DNA of 58,016 nucleotides from Caryophanales bacterium UBA6865 (lineage in GTDB: Bacteria; Bacillota_I; Bacilli_A; RFN20; CAG-826): the NCBI GenBank assembly GCA_002449265.1, contig DKCV01000010.1, forward strand, positions 64,855 to 122,870. The letters run 5' to 3'. Below the pieces are notes generated by a model, which was not told the DNA's origin, ran no database searches, and worked only from the letters and a program-made list of their open reading frames with translations. Below, piece after piece: positions 32,384-41,857 of this stretch. Position 1 is the first letter of the stretch. Every line of letters starts with the position of its first letter. The position numbers were made by a program, and so were the translations under genes.

Positions 32384-33475
32384 ATGAACAAAAATGACCG
32401 CAAAGCACATCGAGGAAAAAAAGGATTAGTTAATCCAAACCGAATTAAGACTTTTTCCGTTTATAAAGAATGTGAGCTTCTCCCTTTCTTGGAATTAAAA
32501 ATGCCAGGGCTTAACCGTTCGCAGATTCGTCACATCATCGCGAATCAGCAAGTTTCCGTTGGGGGAGCGCCTACTAGACTTTTTACCTATAAGCTTTATC
32601 CCGAAGATGAAGTCGTGGTGAGCTATGACCGCATCGCTTTTCATTCTCGACACGATTTACCTGTTCTTTATGAAGACGATGACATCATTTGCATCGATAA
32701 ACCTTCCGGGCTTTTATCTACGGCAACCGAGCGAGAAAAAGGAAGAACCGCCTATCGTCTTGTGAGTGATTACATCACCGCAAAAGACCATAATGCGCGC
32801 ATTTTCGTTGTGCATCGTCTTGATGAGGATACGTCTGGCGTTTTGGTTTTCGCTAAAAAATACGAAGTGCGGGAAGCTTTACAAAACAATTGGCAAAAAA
32901 TCGTTCGTAAGCGTGGGTATTATGCGATTGTTGAAGGGGAAGATATCCCTAATTCTATGCATTTAGAGAATTATTTAGCCCAAGATAATTTTCAATTAAT
33001 GTACGTCACAAAAAATAAAGCGAAAGGGAAACTTGCGATTACGGATTTCACGAAAATCGCTGCAAAAAATGGTTATTCTTTGCTTGATGTTCATATTTCT
33101 AGCGGAAGAAAAAACCAGATTCGTGTCCAATTAGGCAATATCGGCTATTACGTTATTGGGGATGATAAATATGGAGAGCCGGCTGACCCTCTTCACCGTT
33201 TAGGGTTACACGCCTATGAATTATCTTTTGTTAATCCACTTAACGGGAAAGAGTACGACATCAAAACGCCGATGCCAGATTCATTTAAACGACTATTTTG
33301 GAAAAGCGATAAAGAGAAAAAGGAGGTAACAAAAGATGGAACAGCATTACATTGTCCCGGTGAGCGAGGAAGTTCTCAAGGATCTTTCGAGAAAAAGCGA
33401 AGAGAAACCCACTCCCAAAAACAAGAAAAGCCCAGAACAAAAGCCAAAAAAACCAAAAAACAAAGACAAAGATAA
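32384..33475 (+). CDS. RluA-family pseudouridine synthase with overprinted tail
   Basis: A 363-residue RluA/RluD-type enzyme that converts specific uridines in rRNA to pseudouridine. An S4 RNA-binding domain lies at about 30-90 (MPGLNRSQIRHIIANQQVSV). The catalytic aspartate is D147 in HRLDEDTSGVLVFAK, and the late motif SSGRKNQIRVQL is also present. Family homology ends near residue 310 (FKRLF). The last 45 residues are basic, low-complexity, and lie over the start of the next gene in another frame. TATAAT (32371-32376) ends seven bases before the ATG with no Shine-Dalgarno, again a leaderless arrangement. Which rRNA position it modifies cannot be stated. Confidence 0.92.
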   Translation: MNKNDRKAHRGKKGLVNPNRIKTFSVYKECELLPFLELKMPGLNRSQIRHIIANQQVSVGGAPTRLFTYKLYPEDEVVVSYDRIAFHSRHDLPVLYEDDDIICIDKPSGLLSTATEREKGRTAYRLVSDYITAKDHNARIFVVHRLDEDTSGVLVFAKKYEVREALQNNWQKIVRKRGYYAIVEGEDIPNSMHLENYLAQDNFQLMYVTKNKAKGKLAITDFTKIAAKNGYSLLDVHISSGRKNQIRVQLGNIGYYVIGDDKYGEPADPLHRLGLHAYELSFVNPLNGKEYDIKTPMPDSFKRLFWKSDKEKKEVTKDGTALHCPGERGSSQGSFEKKRRETHSQKQEKPRTKAKKTKKQRQR

Positions 33476-35045
33476 TGCCTTCATTTTTTGGTTAAAGAAA
33501 TTTTGGGAATCTTTTATTTGTGTCCTTCCGATTATCGTTGTCGTTTGCACTTTAGTTTTAATTATTCCTTTAATCACAAACGAAGCGATGATGGAATGGT
33601 CAGAACTCGTTTGCTTTTTGATTTGCGCTTTCTTTATTGCGCTTGGCTTAACTTTCTTCAATAACGGCGCTGAGCAATACATGTCAAGAGTCGGTACGAT
33701 TGTCGGTGAAACGCTTTTTAAACAAAAGAAGCTATTTCTCGTCATTCTGATGACTTTTATCATTGGTGTTCTCGTGACGGTTGCTGAACCCGATCTTAAG
33801 GTTATGGCAGGACAAATTGGCTGGGACGAGCAGCTCCTTATTATTTCAGTAGGGGTTGGCGTTGGACTATTTGTTGTTTTCGGGGTTTTGCGAATTTTGT
33901 TCAAAAAGAACCTCAACATCATGTTCATTTGCTTCTACGGCATTGTGTTTGCGCTAGCTGGAATCGTGAATCCAAAGTTCTTGCCGATTTGCTTTGATTC
34001 GGGCGGGGTTACCACTGGGCCGGTCACCGTTCCTTTTATCCTTGCGTTTGGCGCTGGCTTAGCGGCAAGTAAGAAAAGCGATGATGGTAGTGTTGGCGAC
34101 TCCTTCGGTTTAACGGCTTTGGCTTCCGTTGGCCCAATTCTCACCGTGATGATTCTTTCTTTGTTCGAGAATGGTGACTCCTTGGTGTATAACGAAGTGG
34201 TTACTTCGATTGATTTCTCCTCCTGGCAAACATTCTGGCCAACGTTTGGGAATAATCTCTTGATGCACTTTTTCGAAGAAGTGAAAAACGTGGCAATTGC
34301 GATTGCCCCCGTCTTCTTTTTCTTCATCATCTATAACTTCATTTTCGTTAGAATTTCCTTCAAGCAGATTTTGCGAATTCTCGTTGGTCTAGTTTACGCT
34401 TATGTCGGTCTGGTTATTTTCCTTGGAGCCGTCAATACGGGGTTCTTGCCTATCGCAAACCAAATCGGCAAATATTTGGGCGGGAAAGAAGGGCTTTATC
34501 CCGTTGCGATTGTCGTCGGTGCTTTGTTCGGCTTATTCGGCGTTATTGCTGAACCTGCCGTTCATGTTTTGGTTCATCAAATTGAAAATGTCAGCGAAGG
34601 AACGATCAAATCCAAAACGGTTTTGTCGGCTTTAGCTATCGCGATTGCTGGCGGCGTAGGCCTAGCAATCGTTAGAGCGCATTATGGCTTTAGCATTTTA
34701 TATTACATGGTTCCAGGCTATATCCTTGCCTTAGCGCTTTCCTTTGTTGTCCCTAAAATTTACACCTCGATGGCTTTTGACTCGGGCGGTGTCGCTAGTG
34801 GACCAATGGCCTCGACTTTCGTTATGCCATTTTGCATTGGCTTCACAATTTCTCAACATGGTAGCGATTACGTCTATCAAGATGCGTTTGGGTGCGTGGC
34901 AATGATCGCACTTATGCCGCTTATTGTTATCCAACTTGTCGGTTTGTGGGCTTTAGTGAAACGCGCGTTTATTTATCACCGCGCCCGTCAACGCTTCATT
35001 GAGCCAAACGATGTGCAAGTCATTCATTTTGAGGAGAGTTTATGA
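33336..35045 (+). CDS. DUF1538 family integral membrane protein
   Basis: A 569-residue protein with a cytoplasmic lysine-rich N-terminus (about 1-50) and roughly 12-14 membrane helices in two homologous halves. Each half carries the DUF1538 signature: CFDSGGVTTGPVTVPFILAF in the first and AFDSGGVASGPMASTFVMPF in the second. The internal repeat suggests a transporter fold with inverted or tandem halves; the substrate is unknown. AGGAGGTAAC (33320-33329) gives an almost perfect ribosome site for ATG 33336, inside the rluA-like gene, so the 140-base overlap is probably real. Its stop overlaps the next gene's ATG (ATGA), which encodes a P-II-type regulator. Confidence 0.87.
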   Translation: MEQHYIVPVSEEVLKDLSRKSEEKPTPKNKKSPEQKPKKPKNKDKDNAFIFWLKKFWESFICVLPIIVVVCTLVLIIPLITNEAMMEWSELVCFLICAFFIALGLTFFNNGAEQYMSRVGTIVGETLFKQKKLFLVILMTFIIGVLVTVAEPDLKVMAGQIGWDEQLLIISVGVGVGLFVVFGVLRILFKKNLNIMFICFYGIVFALAGIVNPKFLPICFDSGGVTTGPVTVPFILAFGAGLAASKKSDDGSVGDSFGLTALASVGPILTVMILSLFENGDSLVYNEVVTSIDFSSWQTFWPTFGNNLLMHFFEEVKNVAIAIAPVFFFFIIYNFIFVRISFKQILRILVGLVYAYVGLVIFLGAVNTGFLPIANQIGKYLGGKEGLYPVAIVVGALFGLFGVIAEPAVHVLVHQIENVSEGTIKSKTVLSALAIAIAGGVGLAIVRAHYGFSILYYMVPGYILALALSFVVPKIYTSMAFDSGGVASGPMASTFVMPFCIGFTISQHGSDYVYQDAFGCVAMIALMPLIVIQLVGLWALVKRAFIYHRARQRFIEPNDVQVIHFEESL

Positions 35046-35887
35046 GCGAGAACAAAAATTCGATTTTCGGCGTTTGGAAACCCTCTTTCGGGCAAGAGAA
35101 GCTTTTCTTTCGCGATAATAAAAGCGAGGAAGAGAAAAATGCGGCCCCTTACGAAAAAGAACATCAACTGGAAAAGCTCGGCATCGTTATCACGGTCGTT
35201 AATGATGGCCAAGCTAGCGCGATTGTAAACCTGCTTTCTAGCGTTAATAGCGCGGTGAGCTTTATTACGCATGGCGAAGGGACGGCCAAAAATGACCTTT
35301 ATGATGTTTTAGGTGTAGGTGAGCAAAAGAAACAAATTATTTTCTCTACGATTAAACGCCGCGACTGGGTCACTTTAGCTGAATTAATCGAAGAACGCTT
35401 TTCTGCTTCTAGAATGGCCAAAGGCATTTCTTATATGCTCGATATTGACGCGGTAGCAGGCGTCAGCACCTATAAATTTCTTACCGACCGAAGAGTTGAG
35501 CCTAAAGAGGCAGAAAGAGGAATTTCAAAAATGGAAAATTCTATGAATTATGAAGTGATTTTCGCCATCGTGAACAATGGCTACACCGATTTAGTCATGA
35601 ATGCTGCTAAACGCGCTGGGGCTAGAGGCGGAACAATCATTAATGCGCGTGGAACGGGCAATAAAGAAATCGAGAAATTCTATGGGGTTATTATTTCTCC
35701 CGAAAAGCAAATCGTTATGATTTTGGTGCCGAAGGATATTCGTGACGCGGTATTAGAGCAAATCACCTTGGAAGCGAATATCCATTCCAAAGGCCAAGGA
35801 ATTGCTTTCTCTTTGCCTGTTGATGGCGTGGTTGGCTTAATGAGCGAAGAAAAAGAAACTGAAGAAGAGATAGAAGAAGCCAAATAA
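35042..35887 (+). CDS. Tandem P-II-like regulatory protein
   Basis: A 281-residue protein with two P-II (GlnB-like) ferredoxin-fold domains, about residues 38-145 and 165-270. The first has KLGIVITVVNDGQASAIVNLL and a long loop; the second has EVIFAIVNNGYTDLVMNAA, GGTIINARGTG and SKGQGIAFSLPVDGV. Neither has the exact GlnB uridylylation loop, so nitrogen control by UTase is unlikely. P-II proteins normally form trimers of single domains and gate transporters in response to nucleotides; a fused pair would give a different assembly. It overlaps the DUF1538 gene by four bases, so it is the likely regulator of that membrane protein. A charged linker joins the domains. Confidence 0.85.
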   Translation: MSENKNSIFGVWKPSFGQEKLFFRDNKSEEEKNAAPYEKEHQLEKLGIVITVVNDGQASAIVNLLSSVNSAVSFITHGEGTAKNDLYDVLGVGEQKKQIIFSTIKRRDWVTLAELIEERFSASRMAKGISYMLDIDAVAGVSTYKFLTDRRVEPKEAERGISKMENSMNYEVIFAIVNNGYTDLVMNAAKRAGARGGTIINARGTGNKEIEKFYGVIISPEKQIVMILVPKDIRDAVLEQITLEANIHSKGQGIAFSLPVDGVVGLMSEEKETEEEIEEAK

Positions 35888-35912
35888 TTTAAAATGAGAG
35901 TACGATAAGGGC

Positions 35913-38900
35913 ATGAGTGAATCGGTCTCATTAAAAGCAGTAGAGAAAAAGAAGGGGCAGCGAATTTTTGAATGGCTAAATAAATACACGCCCTGGCTAA
36001 CCAATTGGCGGAGCTTGTTTTGGTTTTCCGCGTTTATTTTTTTCTTAGGGATGCTTTGGATGGGGTATTCTTTGCTCACCAATAGTGGGACTCAAATGTA
36101 TGGCTGGGATTATTCAAGCCAGTTTATTCAATTTACGTACCGTTATTATGACGTATGGCATTATTTCTTCAAAACCGGCAAATTCACCTTATACGATCCC
36201 TCAACGTTTTTAGGGGCAGATAACATTGGCTCGAATAGTTACTATGGTTTATTTGACCCGTTTGTGTTTATTACGATTCTTTTTCCCAGAGAACTGATTC
36301 CGGAAACGTACGCATTCGTGACTTGCTTAAAAGGCGTCGCGGGCGCTTTAGCGATGAGAGCTTATCTCCGTTACATGAAAATCAGTGAGAGAAGCGCACG
36401 TGTTGGCGGGACGGCTTTCGCATATTGCGGCTTTTTGAATTTCATGGTTGGCTTCCCAAACTTTGTAAGCACTTGTTTCACAGTTCCGCTGATTTTACTT
36501 GGGATAGAAAAAGTCATTCAAGAAAGAAAGCCATCTACCTTAGTGCTTAGTTTGGCGTTGCTAGGAATGATATCTTTCTTCTTCCTTGTTGTTTTATGTA
36601 TTTTTGGCGTTTTGTATGCTTTATGGCGTTATTTCTGGAGCATCAAAAGTAGGAACGCAAAAGAGAATTGGCTCACGATAATTATGGGCGTAGCTTCTTT
36701 TGCGGTTGGCTTATTGTTATGTGCTTGGACGCTTCTTCCCTCTTTACGCGAAACCTCTTTGTCTGGAAGAAATTCTTCTGTTGGGGCGGCGTATCTAAGC
36801 GCCTTAATGAACGCGTTTAAGGGATTTGATATTCAAACTATCTTTAAAATGATGTTTGAATTGGTCGGAAGTAATAACGCCCGCGAACTCATGGGGCTAG
36901 TAAGCTTCTTTTATCCGACCTGCAATTATTTGTGGTTGCCTTTAATGAAGGGCGTTGAAGCTTCTTATGACGCCTGGACTTCTTCTTTATTTTGCTATAC
37001 CCCGATGGTGATCTTTTTCATTTATCATCTCATTAGCAATATTCGAAAAAAAGATTTCGAGAACATCTTCGGCTTTTTGTTTTGCTCTTATTTCGTCTTT
37101 ACCAATTTCGCTTATTTCTTCTTTTTCGCTTTTTCTGGTGATGGGTATGGCAGATGGTTCATCGTTTTAGTGCCACTCATTATCCGCGAAGCCGCGAAAG
37201 GAATTGATGAAATCAAAGAAAGCCCTAAGTGGCAACTTCCTTTTGCAAGTTTACTTGCGGTTTTACTTACCGTCCTTACTTTTGTTATTACCAAAAACGT
37301 TCTTGCGAATAAGCAAATCAATCCTTATGGCTATGGAACGTATTACGCTTACACTTATCAAGTTCCTGCTACAAGCGCTGGCCATAGTCTTTTATGGCTC
37401 ATCATTTATCAAATTTGTCTTGTCGTTATTGAATCGCTTGTCATCTATTTTTTGCGTCACAAAGATTACTTGCCTCGCATTTTGATTGGCTTTATTTCGC
37501 TAGAAACGATTGTGTGCGGCAACTTAAGTTTTGCTTATGGTAGTTCTTATAGCTATGAAAACTACTTCAATGGTGGCGAAAAGAATGCGCAGCTACTTTT
37601 AGATGCGACGAATTATATTAACGCGAAAGACAAATCCTTCTTCCGCGTTTACCAAGAAGGAACGGAAGAGAAAAACGCTGCCATGGCGTTCCGCTATAAT
37701 GGGGCAAGCACATTCCATTCCTTATTCAATTATGACGTTTCGGAATTTGGGCGCTTTACCCATATCATTCATAACGAGTGGAGCTATGGGCCAGTATACG
37801 AGAAGACCATCACGAGCAAAAGCTGGAGTGGGTATTATGGCAATAAACGCGCCGATTTTGACATGATGATGGGATACAAATATTACATCATCCGCAATGA
37901 GGAAAAGTTTGACGAATCCAAGAATTATCTTTATCGGTATAATGTTCCTTTTTCTGCAAAACTCATCTATCATAACGAGCGCTTCTTAGTCTATGAAAAC
38001 CCTTATTTCATTTCCTTAGGCAGAGCGTTAAACGATGATACCTATCAAATTAAATCGGATCAAGAAGGCGATGCGAATAATGCCTCAAATTTCTATAATG
38101 GAATCGGAAGTGCTTCAGGCAATTATCGCGAAATCGCTAGGAATGAAGAAACGTTCTTAAAAAGTGCCGTTTTTGAAGAAAATACAGGGGTTCCGCAGGG
38201 GTTTTCAGAGTATGATGCGCCGACTACGTTCTCAACATATCAAGATATTTCTTCCTCTTTATATTTAGATAAATACGTGACATCTAGCGATTATGATTTT
38301 AATCCTACTGATCCAGGGAGCTTTTTAAATGACTCCTCCTTGCTAGTCACTCTTGACCGTTCTAAGCCCATCACTTATGAACGAGTCACGGATAAGATTG
38401 TCTTTAGGAAACGCAATAACGACTATCTCAACACTGATCCTAGAGGCGCTTATTTCCTCCTTGGATACAATTCTGATGTTTGGACACGTATTTATATGAT
38501 TGGTGATACCTTTGATGAAGAAGGAAATTTATTAAAAGAAAACACTCTATTAACGTACGAATATTACGCGATTAAGAATTTGTGTAAAAGTGGCTCTCCT
38601 TCCTATAACGGGCTATATGGCTTTTACGCACCGGGAAAAGTCAAAGCGATTGTCTACTCTCGAAAGAAAGAAGGGAATAAAGACAAGCAAGAGACCGTCC
38701 GTTACCCAACGCTTTTTAAACAAGAATATTCTGATTTTGTTACGAAATACGAGTCGCTAGAAAAAGACGCTTTTAAGGACGTTACGTATTCTCCTGATCA
38801 TTTTTCGTTTAAGACGAATTACTCTAAGAGCCGACTCTGCGTGACAAACTTAGGGTATGATTCAGGGTGGAGCGTGAAAGTGACGAAAAAAGGCGAAAGC

Positions 38901-39143
38901 GGGTCTTTAATCCAAGAAGATTGCCTAACTTATAAGTTAGATGGAGGCTTACTCGGCTTTCTAGCGCCAGAAGGAGAAGCGACGTATTCTTTAACGTATT
39001 TCACTCCAAACTTAAAAATAGGTGTTATTTTTACGTATCTAGGAATTTTCATATATTTTGGCTATGAAATCACTCTCTTTTGCTTGCTTAGCAAAAGAAA
39101 ACTAAAAGGATTTTCTTCGTCAATCACTACTAGAAAAGAATAA
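35913..39143 (+). CDS. YfhO-family membrane protein (GT-C fold)
   Basis: A 1076-residue YfhO-type protein. It has about a dozen membrane helices in the first 560 residues and one near the C-terminus, with large extracytoplasmic segments. The early loop YGWDYSSQFIQF and the AGALAMRAYL and GTAFAYCGF helices are typical. YfhO proteins have a GT-C-like fold and in B. subtilis and Listeria relatives help glycosylate lipoteichoic acid using lipid-linked sugar. No Shine-Dalgarno at normal spacing is present; TACGAT (35901-35906) ends six bases before the ATG. It is convergent with rsmI, six bases away. A surface glycosylation role fits glf, GT8 and GT2 elsewhere in the window. Confidence 0.85.
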   Translation: MSESVSLKAVEKKKGQRIFEWLNKYTPWLTNWRSLFWFSAFIFFLGMLWMGYSLLTNSGTQMYGWDYSSQFIQFTYRYYDVWHYFFKTGKFTLYDPSTFLGADNIGSNSYYGLFDPFVFITILFPRELIPETYAFVTCLKGVAGALAMRAYLRYMKISERSARVGGTAFAYCGFLNFMVGFPNFVSTCFTVPLILLGIEKVIQERKPSTLVLSLALLGMISFFFLVVLCIFGVLYALWRYFWSIKSRNAKENWLTIIMGVASFAVGLLLCAWTLLPSLRETSLSGRNSSVGAAYLSALMNAFKGFDIQTIFKMMFELVGSNNARELMGLVSFFYPTCNYLWLPLMKGVEASYDAWTSSLFCYTPMVIFFIYHLISNIRKKDFENIFGFLFCSYFVFTNFAYFFFFAFSGDGYGRWFIVLVPLIIREAAKGIDEIKESPKWQLPFASLLAVLLTVLTFVITKNVLANKQINPYGYGTYYAYTYQVPATSAGHSLLWLIIYQICLVVIESLVIYFLRHKDYLPRILIGFISLETIVCGNLSFAYGSSYSYENYFNGGEKNAQLLLDATNYINAKDKSFFRVYQEGTEEKNAAMAFRYNGASTFHSLFNYDVSEFGRFTHIIHNEWSYGPVYEKTITSKSWSGYYGNKRADFDMMMGYKYYIIRNEEKFDESKNYLYRYNVPFSAKLIYHNERFLVYENPYFISLGRALNDDTYQIKSDQEGDANNASNFYNGIGSASGNYREIARNEETFLKSAVFEENTGVPQGFSEYDAPTTFSTYQDISSSLYLDKYVTSSDYDFNPTDPGSFLNDSSLLVTLDRSKPITYERVTDKIVFRKRNNDYLNTDPRGAYFLLGYNSDVWTRIYMIGDTFDEEGNLLKENTLLTYEYYAIKNLCKSGSPSYNGLYGFYAPGKVKAIVYSRKKEGNKDKQETVRYPTLFKQEYSDFVTKYESLEKDAFKDVTYSPDHFSFKTNYSKSRLCVTNLGYDSGWSVKVTKKGESGSLIQEDCLTYKLDGGLLGFLAPEGEATYSLTYFTPNLKIGVIFTYLGIFIYFGYEITLFCLLSKRKLKGFSSSITTRKE

Positions 39144-39148
39144 TTGGT

Positions 39149-40009
39149 TCAATCTTTCTTGATCGATAAATAAATATCGTAAACGCGATTTTTAGGCAAC
39201 GAATTTTCTTTGGCGATTTTTGTAACGGCTTCTTTTCCTTTCATGGTTTTAACGCTCTCTAAAAGAAGCGTTTTGATTTCTTCATCGCTTATTTCTCTAC
39301 TTAATTCTTTGTTATTTCCTTCAACGACAATTACCATTTCTCCGATGAGGGTTTTAGGATCAATAGAGGCTAATTCCCCTAACGAGGCGTGAATATATTC
39401 TTCGTGGAGTTTCGTAAGTTCTCTTCCTAAGCAAGCTTTTCTATCTTTGCCTAGGTATTTCTCTAAAGCGAGCAAAGTGCGAGAAATGCGGTGAGGCGAT
39501 TCATAAAAAATGATTGTTTCTTTCCGTTTTGATAATTCGATTAGCTCTTTATCCCGTTCGCTTTCTTTAGCAGGCAAAAACCCTTCGAAATAATAATGTG
39601 TTGTATCTAAGCCACTCGCGGCTAAAGCGCATAAAGAAGCACTTGGGCCATTAATGACTGCGACTTTAATGTCGTTCTCTATCGCGCGTTTTACGAGTCT
39701 AGCGCCTGGGTCACTCACTGTGGGATATCCGGCATCACTAACGTAGGCTACTTTTTTGCCTTCTTTTAATAAAGAGATGATTTTTGCGGCTCCTTCCTCT
39801 TCATTATGTTCGTGACAAGAAATCAAGGGCTTCTTTATTCCGAATTTTGCAAATAATAAGCCCGAATTCCGGGTGTCTTCGCAGGCGATATAATCCATCT
39901 GTAAAAGGGTATCGGTCGCTCGAGAAGAGAATTCTTTAAGGTTTCCGATTGGGGTAGCAACCAAATATAAAAGGGGGCGTTTCCCTTCATAATTCCCTTC
40001 GCGGTACAT
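39149..40009 (-). CDS. rsmI: 16S rRNA 2'-O-ribose C1402 methyltransferase
   Basis: A 286-residue tetrapyrrole-methylase-fold enzyme that uses SAM to methylate the 2'-OH of C1402 in 16S rRNA. Motifs: LYLVATPIGNLKEFSSRA at the start, CEDTRNSGLL, AYVSDAGYPTVSDPG, and FYESPHRI. Length is normal. It overlaps ricT by one base and is the last gene of the dnaX-to-rsmI operon, matching the order found in Bacillus. It ends five bases from the convergent yfhO-like gene. Confidence 0.96.
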   Translation of the reverse strand: MYREGNYEGKRPLLYLVATPIGNLKEFSSRATDTLLQMDYIACEDTRNSGLLFAKFGIKKPLISCHEHNEEEGAAKIISLLKEGKKVAYVSDAGYPTVSDPGARLVKRAIENDIKVAVINGPSASLCALAASGLDTTHYYFEGFLPAKESERDKELIELSKRKETIIFYESPHRISRTLLALEKYLGKDRKACLGRELTKLHEEYIHASLGELASIDPKTLIGEMVIVVEGNNKELSREISDEEIKTLLLESVKTMKGKEAVTKIAKENSLPKNRVYDIYLSIKKD

Positions 40010-40872
40010 TAATTCGCTCCTTGAGGTGCGTTTAATGGCTTCCCTTTTTTGAGATTCTTTTTGGTAAGCTCATTAAAATCATCGAGCGGCATGATTTTGA
40101 TATCAAGAGGGTTTTCTAGCTTTACGGTTCTAGAAAGGATATTGAAACCACTGACGGAATAATCTCCTTCGGGAAGATGGATCATGGTTCCAACATAGGG
40201 ATAATCTTTTTTCGCTTCGGTATAAAGGTCATCTTCATAAAGAAGGCAGCAAATGAGCTTTCCACACGGCCCAGAAAGCTTTGGGATGTTTAACGTGAGC
40301 ATTTGGTTTTTGGCTCGCGAAATGGAAATGCCGTCAAATTCGTTAATGAAAGTGGAACAACATAATGGCAATCCGCATATTGCGATTCCACCTACCATCT
40401 TCGCTTTATCACGATTTGCGATTTGATGAAGTTCGATTCGGCAGTGGAGCTGCGGGGCTAATAATCGAAGCAGCTCACGGAAATCGACACGGGAATCAGA
40501 GGTATAGGTGATGGTGATTTTTGTGCCATCTAGTGTGTAATTTGCGCTTAGTAGATTCATTGCTAAACCAAGGCGACGAATTTCTGTTTCGGTAATATCC
40601 AGCGCAATCTTGGCCTGCTTTTCGTAATAATGATATTCTTCTACATCAGTGGGCGTTGCTTTTCTTAGGATTGGCTTAAGCGCTAAAGAGGAAGAATACA
40701 AGTGAATTGGCATTTCAGCATTCGCCACCGTTCCTAACTCTAAACCGGATATAGTTTCTACAACTACATAGTCGCCAATTTTTAAATCGCTATAATTCGT
40801 TCCGAAATAATACGCTTTGCTTGCGTTGGCTAGTTTGATTCCAACATAGTATTCAAATTCGTTTTCTTCCAT
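40009..40872 (-). CDS. ricT: PSP1-domain protein RicT (YaaT)
   Basis: A 287-residue PSP1 protein. The cysteine clusters CGLPLCCSTF and SGPCGKLICCLLYEDDLY match the Fe-S ligands of B. subtilis RicT/YaaT. In that species RicT joins RicA and RicF in the Y-complex, which tunes RNase Y and was first seen through competence, biofilm and sporulation defects. It lies between holB and rsmI, the standard Firmicute position. The ATG follows AGGAGA at short spacing, four bases after the holB stop. Confidence 0.93.
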   Translation of the reverse strand: MEENEFEYYVGIKLANASKAYYFGTNYSDLKIGDYVVVETISGLELGTVANAEMPIHLYSSSLALKPILRKATPTDVEEYHYYEKQAKIALDITETEIRRLGLAMNLLSANYTLDGTKITITYTSDSRVDFRELLRLLAPQLHCRIELHQIANRDKAKMVGGIAICGLPLCCSTFINEFDGISISRAKNQMLTLNIPKLSGPCGKLICCLLYEDDLYTEAKKDYPYVGTMIHLPEGDYSVSGFNILSRTVKLENPLDIKIMPLDDFNELTKKNLKKGKPLNAPQGAN

Positions 40873-40876
40873 AGGA

Positions 40877-41857
40877 TTATCTCTCCTTCGTTAATTCATT
40901 GGCTAAGTGATCAAGTAATAATGCTGGTGATAGATTTAATTCTAACTCTCCTCGCACATTTAGAATGGAACGGAGCCCGTTTTCTGGATGATGAATGATG
41001 GAAAGCAAAGGATCAATCAAATTACGATAACTAGTCAAATCGCCTTGTTGCTCGTATGAGAGCGCGATTAAATCGTGATAGGCTAAAGAAAGCATGTCAA
41101 GGAAATAGCGGCATCCTTCTTTAGTGCCAGCTAGTTCTACGATTTCTTTTTCAAAATGATAGACGCATTCTTCTTTCGAGCTGCTTAACGCTTGTAAAGC
41201 AATGATATAAGCACTTTTTGCGCGTTTATAGCTTTCGGTTTCTTTTTCGGCGGCGATGATATCACTAGAATTGCAAAAGTGAGCAAGAAGTTCGGCGTCG
41301 CCTTTTTCTACTCCGCTATCTATTGCTTCTTTAATGACTTCCTCAGTCGGTAGCAAAAGCAAATGCATGGTTTCGCAGCGGCTAATGATCGTTGGAAGAA
41401 TTCGAGAGGGGTTTTGGCTTGTTAAAATCGCATAGCAATTATCGGTGGGTTCCTCTAGGAACTTCAAAAGCGCGTTGACGGCTTCTTGTGTCATATTTTC
41501 CACTTGGTGAATGATATAGACCATGACGCCTTTTACTTCGTTTGGGGTCTTAGAAAAGTCGTTTACGATGGAAGCGACATCGTCTTTTTTAATAGAGCTT
41601 TGGCTCCCGTCTAAGAAAAGGAGGTCTGTATAAAGATTATGCTCAACGCGTTCGCAGGTCGAGCAAGTTTCGTCCGCTAAAGGGGTGGGGTGATCGCATA
41701 AAAGTGACTTTGCGATAAAATATGCCGTTTCTTTTAATGGGGCTCCGCTTTCGCCAGTAAGCAAGTAGGCGTGCGAGACCTTTTTATGAGAAAAAGCCTC
41801 AAAAAGAGATTTATAAATTAAGGGCTGATGTTTTTCTAAAAAAGTCGAGAAAAGCAT
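40877..41857 (-). CDS. holB: DNA polymerase III delta' subunit
   Basis: A 326-residue clamp-loader subunit. Delta' has the AAA+ fold but not a working ATPase: here the P-loop region reads LTGESGAPLKETA, without the lysine-threonine pair. It keeps the zinc-type cysteines (CDHPTPLADETCSTCERV), the SRC motif (ISRCETMHLL) and the LLKFLEEP stretch shared with DnaX. It works with DnaX to load the beta clamp. It starts one base into the tmk stop region and is part of the dnaX operon. Confidence 0.93.
   Translation of the reverse strand: MLFSTFLEKHQPLIYKSLFEAFSHKKVSHAYLLTGESGAPLKETAYFIAKSLLCDHPTPLADETCSTCERVEHNLYTDLLFLDGSQSSIKKDDVASIVNDFSKTPNEVKGVMVYIIHQVENMTQEAVNALLKFLEEPTDNCYAILTSQNPSRILPTIISRCETMHLLLLPTEEVIKEAIDSGVEKGDAELLAHFCNSSDIIAAEKETESYKRAKSAYIIALQALSSSKEECVYHFEKEIVELAGTKEGCRYFLDMLSLAYHDLIALSYEQQGDLTSYRNLIDPLLSIIHHPENGLRSILNVRGELELNLSPALLLDHLANELTKER

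Noticed and set aside
33347..33928. 193-codon open frame on the minus strand
   Set aside because: It lies wholly antisense to the DUF1538 gene, is rich in Thr/Ile/Pro typical of a reversed membrane-protein frame, and has no ribosome site.
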